Shown piece by piece: positions 1 through 12,242 of a DNA stretch of 64,000 bases. A program made the translations under genes and the position numbers. Position 1 is the stretch's first letter. Every line of letters begins with the position of its first letter. Origin of the DNA: Vicia villosa (Eukaryota; Streptophyta; Magnoliopsida; Fabales; Fabaceae); the NCBI RefSeq assembly GCF_029867415.1, contig NC_081185.1, forward strand, positions 83,705,712 through 83,769,711, read 5' to 3'. The notes beneath the pieces are model-generated. The model saw only the letters and a list, made by a program, of their open reading frames with translations, did not search any database and was not told the origin of the DNA.

Positions 1-1100
1 ATCCATTCTTTGTAGTTTAGAGGTTCAAACAGCATTATTGGGTGTCTTATCATGTTGGTTTAGCTCGGGTGGTCTCCGATTGTACCGACAAACACGAGAA
101 GTTTCCACTTGTTCTTCTTCTTCCTTGTGACCCATTACAATGGTTGGGTTTGTATTTATATTTTTCCTATCTTGTATGTATATTTGTTGATCTTGGGATC
201 ATTTATATATTCGCTTTACAAATCATCATTGTTGTTGTTCTTGATCTTTTTGCTTAAATGCTTAGGATTTGTGTTGTTGTTGCAGAAATAGACATCATAA
301 ATCTTGATTAGGAATGATATATGTTAGTTTCTAGGTTTCAGACATGGATTTAGAGCTAATAACTGTAATGGGTGTCGAGTTTAATGCCTCCGTGTGTTTG
401 TGTCGGTGGAGAAATCGCTGATATGAATAGTACGGTTGGGCTTTCGGCGGTGTTTCAGAAATGGACACTGATGTGGCGTCTCGAATGATGACTGGTGAGT
501 TTCATACGTATTTTGAGTGTGTTTTCGCTAAGAACTTCAGATTTAAGTATTCAACGGGTTGAGTAGAAATATGATTCCAGAATGAATTCTCTTAAGCTGC
601 AATAGATTGTTTAATTGCTTTTATTTACTTTTCCCGCATTTTACCTTCCGCACCCAATCATGAAACATAAAACGCGAGATAGTCGAACGGTAGTTTTTCT
701 CTACCATCTCCATGGACTACGATACGATATAACCTATATCACCCGGTAATAAATAATACATATTACTTTTTGCTTGTCGCTTTATCGCTCCAACAAAATG
801 GCGTCGTTGCCGAGGAATGGTTTTGAGATTAATCGCATTGTGATGGTTTCATGTTTTAAATTTCGTAAATATGTTCATATCACATATTTTGTGCATATTC
901 TAATACTTGTTTATTTTTGTATATTGATACATGTTTATGTTTTCATACTTGTACATGTTTGTGTGTTTGATTTTGTTCCTCTTTACTTTTGCTTTTTAGC
1001 AAGGTGAAGTTGGCTAAACAAATTGAACTCGGATAGTTCGTAAATTCTAAATCTTCACTTTTCAATTTTATGGTGTCATTTTTTTTACCTCCCCGTTTCA
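1..1100 (+). mobile_element. Athila-like Ty3/gypsy 5' LTR (3' part) and start of internal region
   Basis: The LTR runs in from the left edge and ends at ...CAACA (795). It is followed by a primer-binding site and about 300 bp of non-coding internal leader. A PBS complementary to tRNA-Asp is typical of Athila-type plant Ty3/gypsy elements. No gag ORF remains; the element appears cut off between about 1020 and 1230, where an oppositely oriented Ogre-like LTR begins. The short ORFs here have no recognisable domain and I treat them as chance. The lineage is inferred from the PBS only. Confidence 0.6.
799..816 (+). other. Primer-binding site, tRNA-Asp type
   Basis: TGGCGTCGTTGCCGAGGA differs by two transitions from TGGCGCCGTTGCCGGGGA, the complement of the plant tRNA-Asp 3' end. 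It lies three bases after the LTR terminus CA, where reverse transcription would be primed. The C-to-T and G-to-A changes fit decay of methylated DNA. Confidence 0.75.
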
Positions 1101-1949
1101 CTTGGGAGGACGGCACGCCGGACCCTTCACGCGAAATTTGGAAGGAGAAAGGTGCCCTTGTGGGATGAATTTTATTTCAGTTCTTCCTACGATAGCACAC
1201 GAACTTTGGAAGGAGTTTTCTAGGTGTGGGGATTTCACCTAATCAGATGTTCTGGAGTCCGGGAGGTCGGTTATACATAGGGAAGGTTTTAAGCACCCTA
1301 CATATCCGTAGTACTCTACGGGAACCTTCTCTGTGTTTATGTGTTTGTGTTTTCTTGTTTCATTGGGAAATTTTCTCCTTTGTGTTAGGAGAGAGAATTG
1401 ATTTGAAAGACAGATGAACTGACTGTTTTTGGTTTTTGATTAGCTCGCCGAGATTCCTTGTGAATCTCATGCTTACATATCCCCAATGGAAGTCAGAGCT
1501 TTTTGTAGTTCGGGGAACTAATTAGGGAAATGAATTGATTTTGGGTGCCTTTTTTGAAGATCAAGGTTGAAGCTTGAATTAAATCTCTGTTTACAGTAAG
1601 GATACACGAAGTCATCTTTACAGAGAGGTATTTCTAGTATTCACCACAAACATTTGAAGTGACAGAAAAGAGGGGTTCGTTTCATAAGAGAGGGACCTTA
1701 CTTGTGTGTGTGCAAGTATGCCAGTCGCGATCTCTTGAATGAAGGAACGATTCTCAACCAATTTAGGAAAAGGAAACAAGTCTGGGTGTGTGTTCCTCAG
1801 AGCATGCCTTTCAAAATCCTAAAAGGGATAATGTTTTAAAATTGAAATGAAAATGTTTGTAATTTTGAATGTGGTAAAATAGGACAAATATCTCTTTATA
1901 GATATAAATCATGTTTATCTACTGTATGAAAGATTTGAATTTGACTGAC

Positions 1950-2720
1950 TTGTATGAGGCCCAAGCTTGAGGCTTAAAAGAGTTTTGATTAACCCTAGGA
2001 GATGACTCAACTGGGGATTGACTTTGACTGAAGAATTTTGTGTTCTGTATGAAGCCCAGAATTGTGGCTGACTCTAATTAGAGAGTGTTTGTTTTATTTG
2101 AAAGATTTATTTGGTGTTCTGTACAAAGCCCAGAATTGTGGCTGACTCTATCTTGGGAGACATTGTTTTCTGCCTTGTACAAAGCCCAAGGTTGTGGCTG
2201 ACTTAGTGGGGAAAAGATCCTAAGGGTTAGGAATCTTTTGACACAGTAAAGGATATTTATATGCCTTGTACAAAGCCCAAGGTTGTGGCTGACTATGAGT
2301 AGGGGAAGATCTACTAATTTGGGATCTCTTGACTTAAAGGAAAATATTTGCCTTGTACAAAGCCCAAGGTTGAGGCTGACTCTATTAGTAGGGTTACTCT
2401 GTTGTGTAGAGATTGAAGATTGACCCTACTGGGGAATTTGCTTTCATTAAGCAGGGATGGATGAATGAAACCCCAGAGTTGAAGGTTGATCTTACTGGGG
2501 AATTTGTTTGAATGATTGAGACTGACCCAGGGTTGACTTTACCGGGGAGTTTTGAAGGTTTGAAAGATGGATGATGGAAGCTAACCCTTTCCAGAGAATT
2601 TTATGAAATGAATGATTGGGTAGCATTCCATTGATATGAAAGAGATGAAAGGATTGATTTATACTTCTTGTTTAAAGCCCAAGATTAAGGCTGACTTGGC
2701 AGGAAGTTCCAGATGTGGAA
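1950..2720. repeat. Degenerate tandem repeat inside the Ogre-like LTR
   Basis: The motif 'cttgtacaaagcccaaggttgtggctg' and variants recurs at roughly 1950, 2040, 2115, 2175, 2263, 2350 and 2665, with spacings mostly of 60-90 bp. Intervening sequence also resembles itself (gggaagatcc.../ggatctcttgac). No ORF runs through it. It appears to be an internally amplified LTR segment. Confidence 0.7.
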
Positions 2721-3429
2721 TCTAGACTCTACTAAGGAGAAGACTTACTAGAGATTGAAGATATGGGTGACAGAGACTGTCCATGTCTCTCATTCTAAAA
2801 GGTGAACTCAATACTGAGATTGAGACATTCTTGGCTTGTTCGAAGTCTGGTTTGAAGAATAGAAGAATCTCACCAGGGTAGGCTAAAAGGTGACTAAAGA
2901 CTTGTTCATATGTTTATAAAAAACCTGATGGGTCCTTGTATATAAGCTCAAGAGAAAGCTGTGAATATGCTTTTAAGAAGCCTATGGGTCCTTGTATTGT
3001 AAGCCCAATAGGAGGCTAATTGAGGGTCCTTGTTATAGCACAAGAGAAAGCTATGTTGGCTTTGAACTTAGTTTGACTCTAAGCAAATGGGTAAGAGATT
3101 TCACAGGGAATAATTCCTCTTGGGTGGATGTGTCCTATTTTTTGTTCTAAGGCTTTTTTCAAGATGTTTCACCGGTAATAATTCATCTTGAGGTTGAACT
3201 AAGAAAATCTAATTAGGAAAGAGCCTTCACCGGGAAGACATTCTCAATCCTAGGCCATATTCCTATAATATATATACAGTTTATTTGTCCTAAGGTTTTT
3301 CTCAGACGGAGTTCTAAATAGTGTATATACAATTTATATTTGACAGGAATTTAAATGAAAGCTGTAAATTGAGAGCTGTAAATTGAAAGTTGTAAAGCCT
3401 AACCTGGATGAAGAGGAGGCCTTTGAAAT

Positions 3430-3960
3430 ATGTATGTACAAAAGGGGTTGGGACTTAGACTCAAAGAGAGGCCCGTGTGAAATGGATTTGAAGTTGTTTT
3501 GAAAACAGATTGAAAGTGTGTTGAAAACAGCTTTGAAATGTTTTTGTTTTGAAAACAGAAGAAGTGAAGATGGACACTAGGTCACATAGGTATATGAAGA
3601 GTTTTACCGGGAATAATGCCTTTCATTACCGAGAAGAAAGTTTTGAAAACAGATGAGGAATTTTCTGTTTAAAGATGATTTGAAATAACTGTATAAAAAG
3701 AAAAAGGTGTTGGGTCTTACACTCTCTAATATTCAAGAGGCCCAAAGATATATTTACTGTATATAAAAAAGGGGTAAGGACTTACACTCTATTAGAGGCC
3801 CAAAGGTTGACTGTTTATGAAAAACAGTTGATTGAAAATGAAATGAAATTTAATTGATTACTGTTGTGAAAACAGTTGTTTGAATGTATTTGAAAGTTTG
3901 AAAATAAAATGAATAGGGGTTGAGACTTACACTCTATTAGAGGCCCATGTTTGATTTGAA
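3430..3960. repeat. Second degenerate repeat inside the same LTR
   Basis: A 'ggggttgagacttacactctattagaggccca' motif recurs at about 3436, 3708, 3772 and 3912. It alternates with 'gaaaacagttga' motifs. The spacing is irregular and no coding potential is seen. Confidence 0.6.
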
Positions 3961-4414
3961 TACTGTTATAAAAACAGTTGAAAGATCTTGAAAGATGCAA
4001 GGTTTTGTTGTTTGAAAACCCTAATCGTCTGTTTAATCGAAGGTTTGAAGACAGTTTGAAAAATGACAAAAGTCAACTTAATTAGGGTAAAGACAAATTC
4101 TATACCTAATTAAGACCTAAATGATTAGGTTTTTATCACAAAATATTTACAAAGTGATTAGATTTTGAAAATTCAATGAAAACATGTATTAAAAGTATTT
4201 AAAAGTACTTAAAAACATACCATTTTAAACCTAATAAAAATATATCAAATAAATAATATTTTTGTAATTTTTTTGATTATTCATAAAATAGATATATTAA
4301 ATAAAAAATTGTGTGAAAAATCAAAAGAAAGTGATTTAATTTGATAAGTGAATTAATTGATTAAATTTGTGAAGAAGTTAAATGAGAAAAGTGGTAAAAA
4401 AAATAGGTTTTGTC

Positions 4415-4480
4415 TCCACCAAGGCTTGAACCCACGCCCTCATGACCAACACACAAAACCTGGCCAATTGAGCTACACAA
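4415..4480 (-). other. tRNA-like segment (box A and box B) in Ogre-like LTR
   Basis: On the minus strand, which is the LTR sense, TAGCTCAATTGGCCA (4461-4475) resembles a Pol III box A. GGGTTCAAGCC (4423-4433), 28 bp further on, resembles box B. No acceptor stem or convincing cloverleaf is visible, so this is not called a tRNA gene. Similar segments occur in the Ogre LTR at 44927-52729. Confidence 0.55.
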
Positions 4481-5271
4481 TTGGTTTGTGAAACATCTGC
4501 GCGCATTTTAATATATTTTGAACAGGCCCAGAAGTTCAAAAATGCGCTCGTACGAACTTCATCTTAAACCTCCAGCTTTTGAATTTTTGAATTTCTAACT
4601 CTCTCGTATCTCAACCAAATCCAAAGATGTAAACATGGATTTTGCTCATTTTTGAACGAGGATCATGATGGTGTTCTTTAATTTCATTTATTTTCAGTGT
4701 AACTTAAAATTCAAACGTATGAACACTAAGAACCCTAAAACTGAAATTTAACATGAAATGATGTATGCGTATGATATGATGCAATTGATTGAGGGTTAAT
4801 GATCCTCAAAGGTGCAGAAACCAACTGGTAACCTCATTTTTAATTTATCATGCGTGAATTATGGAGTTTGAAGTTCATGAAGCTTACCTAAAAAATGAAG
4901 ATCGAGCTTTGATCAAAGTGTGTTACAGAGCTGCTGCAGCGATCCAAATAGCTTCAGTGATTCTCCAGGAAGGTGTTGAAATGCTTAGCTTGGGTTAGAA
5001 CTCCATAGAACTTCTTGCTCGACCTCAATTGATGTGGCTCTGAGTTAGAGGTGATGATGATGATTCCTTGGTTACATAAGTGTTCCAGGTGTTTGGATCA
5101 CTTCTAAATAACCCCCTTGTTGTGTTTGAATACTTACTTTCAAAGGAAGAGCTCTAGTTTGAAGAATCCGAGTCTTCTTGCCAAAGAACCTTTGAAAAAC
5201 ATAAGCATGAGGGAGAGAAGGAGAAAGCAAGATTTCTGTGTTGCTTTTGTATGTTGAATACTGAGGATGAC

Positions 5272-8200
5272 TGTAACGCTCGGAAATTCGATTATTCGCT
5301 TAATCTAGACATTTGGAGTGTTTAGTGAAGTTTTCGTATTTTGAGACGATTTAGTCGATATTAGTTCGGGATAGCGGATTGATATTTAATCAAGAGTTTT
5401 GATATTTTCAGTATTAGAAATATTATTGGAATAATATTTGAAGTTTTGGGAATTTTTTGAGTAATTAAGATTAGACCAGAAATATGATATAATTGGTTGA
5501 ATTTAGATTGTTGGTGTTATTTAAGAGTGTATTTGGAATTATTAAATTAAAGTCGGATAGTCTGAAAATAATATTAAGAATAATATTATTTATAGTTCGG
5601 AAATTATTATATTAATGGAATATTATTCAAAGTGATATATTGGTCATTTCGGTTTATTATCTTAATGGGCCTAAATTAGTTTGTGAAGAATAATAAAAAG
5701 CAAGTGAAAGACTAAGCCCAATTGGAATAATAAAACTAGGGTTTTAGAGATTTAAGAGTAGTGTTTTCATAATGAGAAAAGAAGAATAGAAGAGAAAGAG
5801 GCAACTTTTGGAGGAGAAGAACAAGCTTAGAGATTTCATCCATGGTGTTAAATTGAAGATGCAATTAGAGACCTATTGAGTTGCTTCTATTTAAAAGGTA
5901 AGGGTGGGGTTCTCTTTCTATAATGGGACTTATGAAATCTTGTATGTTTGGGATTTGGGGTTTAGGTCATTGCATTTACTGTGTTGTGTTAACCGTTGCT
6001 GTTTGAAATTGTGACTGAGTTTCATAAGTGAATATTGCTGTTATTGGATGAATATTAGGGGGGTTGTGTTTCTGAAATATTAATATAGTTCTAGGTGTGA
6101 AATTGAATAGGTAATAATGTAAATCTGGGTAAGTATGAACATAAAACAAAACAAAAAAATTGCGCCATGATTCGTGGCGGCCGACAGCATGCTTTGACGG
6201 CTAGCATGGCCACCTCCACATATTTAATGTAAATAATATCAATAAAAATGTTATTACATGAAGTTGTCATATTGTGTGATGTCTTTTTGTTTTATTATTG
6301 CCTGTCATTTTTACTGGATTGGACTTTGAGTAGTGGAACATATTCTACTCGTTGGTATTTGAGTGGGGAGTCACTTAGGCCATGTTCCATTATTTTCTTT
6401 TATTTTATGGCTAGTATGTAGCTTAATTCACTTGCCATGTTTCTAGTATTGTATCTTTTTGTTAACTTGGGCAGCATCTTTATATAATGATGGTTTCATG
6501 AATGACATTTAATACTTACAATACTAAGCAGTAATAGTAAAACAGTAGGACATGATTAGTGAGATGCAAAATAGTCCGCCCGGTCGAAATTGCCGAATTA
6601 AGCGGTATAATTAGTTGTCCGGAATTTGATGAAAATTTACGTGGTAGTTAAGTTTAATTAGTACATTAACGTGGTGGTGTTCTTTTGTCGAAATTGTGAT
6701 GTTAATCGGTCGATTGAATTAATGGTTGAATTAATCTCCATTAGTCTATTTAATTGAAAAACACTTAGACTTAGATTAATTATTCGGTTTGTCGGTAAAT
6801 AACGGTACCTTGGAAATTTAATCGAACGAATCGAATAACTGGTAAAGAATAGAATTGTATCCGAATTAACCGGTTGAGCGGTGTTTTTACTGACTTGGGA
6901 GTATAACCCGAAAATCCGTAAAGTCGTGAATATTAAGGATTTTACCGGAAATTAGATAACTTGTAGTGACGCGTGATGTATCCGATTAATTAGAGAGTAT
7001 TAGGTGAATAATTTTGGTTAGTTGATAGTGGATTAGTGAGTTAATTAAAAGACTAATTCATAGAGAATTATGAGGCTAATGTGAATTGACTTAATGTGTT
7101 GATTTGTGATAACGTGCCGAACATGATGACAATTGTGATGATCTTGTTTATATTAGAATTGTATAATTGCGATGATGTGTCGAAACATGACGATGTTTGT
7201 GATGATTGGTAATACGTGATGTTGTATATATTTGTGATGATAATTTTGTGACTAAGTGAAGATGAAATATTATGGTGGCGTGAGTTACCTCGTATAATGG
7301 TAATTGGTTGTGATGTAGGCGTATGCCTCGTAGTGACGTGTGATTGTGATGAGTATGTGGTGTATGTCTTGTTTGTCGAGTCACATTGCATATGCATACT
7401 CTGTGACGGCCTGGATTGGCAAATTAGTGACGAAGGCTTATGCCTTGTGCCTCAGAATTGGGCAATTGGTGACGGGGGCTGAAGCTCCGATTGGTACCGC
7501 ATGCATATACATGAGTCATGTCCCATGTGTCTTATGTGATTCATAGTTGTGACGTTTTGTGACTATATCGTGTTTGTATATTGTGACTTGTTAAATGATG
7601 GAAGTATGTGAAGATGTGAATTGATGATTTTGTGAATAGCATGATGATATCAATACTTGTGAATGCGATTAACTGAACATGTCTTGTGTGACTTATATGT
7701 GATGTATCGTGAATTAGCCTGCAAAGTAAATGAATGAGATTTATATGTAACTGATGTTAATGTGATTTGTGGTGACTTGTTGTGAGATGTAAAGTATGTG
7801 AGATTTGTGAATTAGTGAAAGCATAAAGTGTATAGCAATATTAATACTTGCGATGTGATGACTTTATATGCCTGGATCCTAATATACAATTTATCATGCA
7901 CTCACTTATATGATTTGATATCTCACCCTTTTCTCTTGTTCGCCGTTGCCTTTATATTGGTAACGTGCAGGTGTTCGGGTATGAAGATTTAGTAGCTGTT
8001 TATCGAGTCGGTTGTCGCTCTGATACGTAGCACTCGGGGGGGATGATTTATGTTGTTTACCATGTTGTTGTTTATTGATTTATCTTAGCTGAAGATGATG
8101 TTATTGATTTAAAGATTTAGAACTATGATTCCGCCATGTTCTAATAAAAGAAGTTATTCTGTATTGAATGGTATTATATGCTGAGTATCTGTTTAATTGA

Positions 8201-8345
8201 TCAATGAAGTGCTATGTACCCGCTAAATGCGATGATATGATTTGTTGTTAAATGAATATGTGACGCCTCATTTGTTTGTCAAGAAATTTTTAAATACTCT
8301 GATATTTTCCGCATTATAATTTCCGGGTAGAAATGGGGTGTTACA
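5272..8345 (+). mobile_element. Tekay-like Ty3/gypsy solo LTR
   Basis: The unit starts TGTAACGCTCGG and ends GGGGTGTTACA. It is flanked by a perfect 5-bp TSD, ATGAC (5267-5271 and 8346-8350), inside the Ogre-like LTR. At 3074 bp with no internal region it is a solo LTR left by LTR-LTR recombination. Its 3' part (a 'ggtaacgtgcagg' block followed by a 'gatacgta' block near 7960-8040) matches the LTR of the Tekay-like element at 43667-53607 in reverse complement, so the two are one family. GGTAAGGGTGGGGTTCT at about 5897 is also shared and may be a leader splice donor. No ORF is convincing. Confidence 0.88.
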
Positions 8346-9745
8346 ATGACACTTCTATTTATAGGCAAAGAGCTCAGTGCAATTGAAGAGAGCGAGCTTG
8401 CTTAGTGAGGTAGTTTTGGTTTCTTGGTCATGAAGAAATGTGATAAGTATCCATATGCAATGATGAGCTCTTTGATACCACTCCCTAGACATCGGTTTTG
8501 CTTGATCTTAGGGGACAAAATTGATGCAAAAATGAGCTCTAACTGGTTAGGAGAAGATTCCTTTGGTGAATCACCACTTGGCCATAAATTCTCAAAATGT
8601 AATCATTACATAATCACATGTTTTGGTTTTTTGGAATATTCTCAAATATTTGTGCAATGATGTAATTGATTCCATCCCATCTCTTATGGTATTTCCGAAG
8701 TTTAGAGGCATCAATTAGTGTAGGCCCTTGCATAAAAATGACCAAACAAAAATTGGTCATGATTTGTAATTTCACTTCATGAGCCTAACTTTGAACAAGC
8801 ATAACTCTTAGCTTAAAATGGAATTTGGAGAAGGTTGAACACAATTTGGAAAGCCCTTGATATGTACTTCAGTTCATTAGTTTGGAGTTTCCTGAAAATC
8901 ATTTGGGAAAATTTTGTAAAATGGGCCTGAAGTTGGAAGAAAATTAGGTTAAAAAAAACACTTAGAATTTTACGAAGTGTTTATAACCTATGACTTTCAA
9001 AACTTAAATCTCTCAAATGATTGATCTTTTGCAAAAAGATCCACTGTGAAGAGTTGTTTTATTTTTCAAGATCTACAGCTTTCATGTTGGGAGATTTTTG
9101 AGTGTGTAAGCAAAATTTCGAGTTCCCAAAATGCACTTGAAAAACCCTAATTTTGACTTTTGTTGACTTTTTGATCCTTGATGTATTTTCTTAATTTTCT
9201 TTTGTCAAATAACTTCAATAATCATATGTTGATGATATTGATCCTTAAAAGTCATGGTTTGATCCAAAATCTTGAAAGTCAAATGTGATCTTGTACAGTT
9301 GACTTTTCTAGATGAAGTGAGATCTTGGACTTTTGTGATGAATCAAGTCTTCCTTCTTAGATGAATGAAATGAATGGATTGTATTGAAGTATTTGAGGTC
9401 TTGGAATCATGTTTTGAGTAGTGGAGCCATGTCCTGATTAAAAGCTGTCTAGGTGAATTAAGTCAAAAACCATAATTGTAGACCAGATGGAAATGATGAT
9501 TATGGCTTCTGAATTAAAGTACAATTCCCATTGGATATTGTCATAGGGATCATTTGAGGATGATTAAACACTTTGAGTGATGCCCTGGAGCTTTTTAGGG
9601 TTTCCCTAATATAGGCCCTGATTTTAGTCCTTGATAGGCTAAAAACACTAGTTTGGTAAGCAAGAGACTGCTCTAGGTACTTGTCTTGAGTTGATGAAAT
9701 GTCTGGAGATGTGACATCTCAGAGGGTCAAAATTAGGGTATGACA

Positions 9746-10535
9746 TATGCCCCTATTTAAGTTTCTGTCATCCAGAGGGAGAAAGATTGACATCTTGGTC
9801 TCTTCTGAGTGAATGAGACTTAAATACCAAAGAATGCCCGAATTTTGGGCGTTCCTGAGATGTTGCTGCGATAATGAAATGCTCGTGTATGACTTGATCC
9901 TGTTGTCGCACTCTGCGGGGGATGAGGAGACAAACTCCTTTGAAAAGCGTCATGTGAACTCTGGTGAATGGATGGTAATGTATAATGTGCGATCCATCTT
10001 CTTTGACTAAGTGATGTTGCTTAGAAAAAGCTAAATTACCTCCCCTCGTTTCGGATTTTCGATCACGAAACTGGTCTCAGTTGTTATTTTGGACGATATC
10101 TCAGATATAGAGAAAATCTCCAAGGGTCTGATTCTTCATCAAACTTCTCAACAGTATTGGTTGGAGAGATGCCATCTGATGATGGATAAGAAACTTATCA
10201 TACTTTCCTTCAATTTGATGTCTTCGAAGGAATGCCATATGATTATGTGTCCTTTTGAGGAGCTAATGACTATGTTTGAAAGTGGACGAACTGTCTTCAG
10301 GAAGAAGACTGCCATTCATCAATTTATGCCGGGGAGTTAATGAACTGTTTTCCAGGAGGAAAACTGCCAACTGCCATTTATCGACTCCTTGGGGATTAAA
10401 CAACAGACAAAATGTCCTTCTTGAGAAAGACTGCCATTTGTCGACTACTAGGGGAGCAAAATATGAACAATCTGTCTTCTTGAGGAAGACTGCCATTTGT
10501 CAACCTCCCGAAAAATGCCAAAAGTGAACAAAATA
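9746..10535 (-). mobile_element. 3' end of Ogre-like internal region (3' UTR with polypurine tract)
   Basis: Directly beside the LTR terminus, the minus strand reads CTTAAATAGGGGCATA, a polypurine tract for plus-strand priming. The rest has no conserved pol domain and ends in short tandem repeats (10290-10510). Ogre elements are known for a long, variable 3' UTR between pol and the 3' LTR. The element is truncated near 10535, where AT-rich DNA begins; gag, pol and the 5' LTR are absent. The short ORFs at 9768-10527 are fragments of repeats. Confidence 0.65.
10290..10510. repeat. About 60-bp tandem repeat in the Ogre 3' UTR
   Basis: About 3.6 units begin near 10292, 10349, 10412 and 10472. 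Each contains a hairpin of the type GTCTTCTTGAGGAAGAC followed by 'tgccatttgtcgac' and a 'ggggag.aaa' block. Tandem repeats in this element region are a reported source of satellite DNA. Confidence 0.75.
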
Positions 10536-11700
10536 GCAAGTAGCTTAAAAAGTTCTTCCAAGGTTAACATTGTTCTTCAACGAGACATTTGTTTTTTTTG
10601 GCGTATCTTGCATCATGGAAATTGAGTATGACAAAAAAAAAAAAAGTTAAAGTCACTTTTCACATTCTATAGTCATGTTAGCAATTTGAATTTCCATCTC
10701 AAAATTGAATTATCAATACAATATTTACAAAATAAGAAATCTAAAGAATGATTTAATAAATGAATTAACATAGACGATTGAGAACTCAACAACAATAACA
10801 TATATTAAAGAAATCTTGATATAATAAAGTAGATCGAGATTATTTCTACCTATTATCATATTATTAACACTAAAGATCTTTAGAAAGAAAAGGAAACCAT
10901 AGATAAAAATTCTGAATCGATTCGGACTTTGAGATGTTGAAAAAGAATAGAGATTGAAACTTTGTTGAGGTTGAAATATGCGAGTCGTTAATTTAATTGT
11001 TATATAATTTGAAATCTTTTCATTTATTAAAAATTATTGTTATTATAATTGAATTTTATTCAATTTTTAAAAATAATTTTAGATACTAACATTTAAACTT
11101 TAAAGATAAAACTCAATTGTTATTAAATTATTATAAAACATTATAAGATTTAAATATTTTTATAAAAAAATCTATAATATATCTAAAATATATTATTAAT
11201 TTTTTAGTTATAATAAAAATTAAAATTTGATAAAGTTTATTACTATTTAAATTAAAATATTAGATATTTCTATTTGACAAATATGACATTTTTATCCTAA
11301 TTTTAATTGCCAAAGTAATTATAATTACAAATTTTTTATTAATACATAATAATAATTTTTTATTATAATTTCATTTTTTTAAAATAATTAGAATAAATGA
11401 AATTAATCTAAATAATTATAATTAATTTTTTTATTAATATATAATTTAATAATTATAATTAATTTTTTTAAAGAAAAATAGACCCATTTATTAAATTAGA
11501 ACCCAAGGTTGTATTAATAAAAATAAAAATATAAGGTTTAAAATTTTTTAATTAATTATAATTAAATTAAGTTTTTTAAATTTTTTAATTAATTATAATT
11601 AAATTAAGTTTTTTATTAATACATACTTATACTTTTTTATAATACAATTTATAATTATAATTATTATAAAAATATAAGGTTTTAAAATTTACATGCGGCC
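10536..11700. other. AT-rich intergenic DNA without recognised gene
   Basis: The sequence is very AT-rich with short direct repeats; for example a segment around 11540-11610 containing 'attaattataattaaatta' occurs twice. No ORF with a domain, no RNA gene and no clear transposon termini were seen. Confidence 0.5.
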
Positions 11701-11950
11701 TTACATTTTTTTAATATAAAATTTTAAATAACAATTAATAAAATTAATAAAAAATAGAGAAAAAAGGGTGATGCACTGGCAGTGTAAATATTTTTACACT
11801 ACCTCGTATCCAATTAAATCATTTTTCATTACCTTTTAACTCATAAAAAAAACAGAAAAACACGAACAAAATTCATTTTTTTTAATATAAAATTTTAAAT
11901 AACAATTAATAAAATTAATAAAAAAAACAGAAAAACACGAACAAAATTTA
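11700..11950. repeat. Interrupted direct duplication with a MITE-like insert
   Basis: A block containing 'aatataaaattttaaataac' occurs at about 11709-11757 and again at 11880-11927. A block containing 'cagaaaaacacgaacaaaat' occurs at about 11850 and again at 11928. Between them, from 11769, lies 'gggtgatgcactggcagtgt' with 'tttttacacta' after it, the end of a common legume MITE; its other end was not found. The second block also occurs at about 56670 beside snoRNA locus 2, so this is near the edge of the duplicated host segment. Confidence 0.5.
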
Positions 11951-12107
11951 GTTATTTTTCACAAAAATTACCAAAATCTACATACTAATGGTAAATTGAT
12001 TATAATTTTTTAAATCCATAATCAAATAATTCAGTTGCAGTTGTTGTATATGCAGAATTGAAATCAGTTCTACATACAAAGAGATAAAGAAACGGAGAAA
12101 CAAAATT

Positions 12108-12181
12108 GACACTCAGAATGAGTAGGAGGATTGTTTTAATCACATGAATTCATATGACAATAAAATCATTCATCATTGTGC
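12108..12181 (-). ncRNA. Candidate C/D-box snoRNA (25S rRNA guide)
   Basis: On the minus strand there is a C box ATGATGA (12170-12176) and a D box CTGA (12113-12116). A short GCAC/GTGT terminal stem closes a unit of about 74 nt. Immediately before the D box, CCTCCTACTCAT is perfectly complementary to ATGAGTAGGAGG, a segment I recall from plant 25S rRNA (context GATGAGTAGGAGGGC). By the D-box-plus-five rule it would direct 2'-O-methylation of the A in TGAGT. It lies about 70 nt downstream of U15, so both may be processed from one precursor. At locus 2 the corresponding C box is mutated (ATAATGA) and the guide is gone. I do not assign a snoRNA name. Confidence 0.68.
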
Positions 12182-12242
12182 CTGAATTTACAATAAAGAA
12201 AATTCAAAATAAAAATAAATAAAATTGAAAGAAAAGAGTGGA

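Larger units (their letters stand above)
1200..9745 (-). mobile_element. Ogre-like LTR (3' LTR, minus strand), interrupted at 5272-8345
   Basis: The right end at 9745, read on the minus strand, starts TGTCATACCCTAATTTTGAC, a start typical of Ogre-type LTRs, and abuts a polypurine tract. So this is the 3' LTR of a minus-strand element whose internal region lies to the right. Sequence at about 1230-1330 (a 'gggaaggttttaagcaccc' block) matches the 3' part of the other Ogre LTRs in the window at about 45.1 and 51.4 kb. Without the nested solo LTR it is about 5.4 kb, within the large Ogre range. The left boundary is uncertain (about 1.0-1.25 kb). There is no coding capacity. Degenerate tandem motifs and a tRNA-like segment are listed separately. 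Confidence 0.7.

Noticed and set aside
7068..7546. Overlapping ORFs on both strands rich in His, Thr and Ser
   Set aside because: They arise from a low-complexity 'gtgatg'-rich stretch of the solo LTR; no start context or domain.
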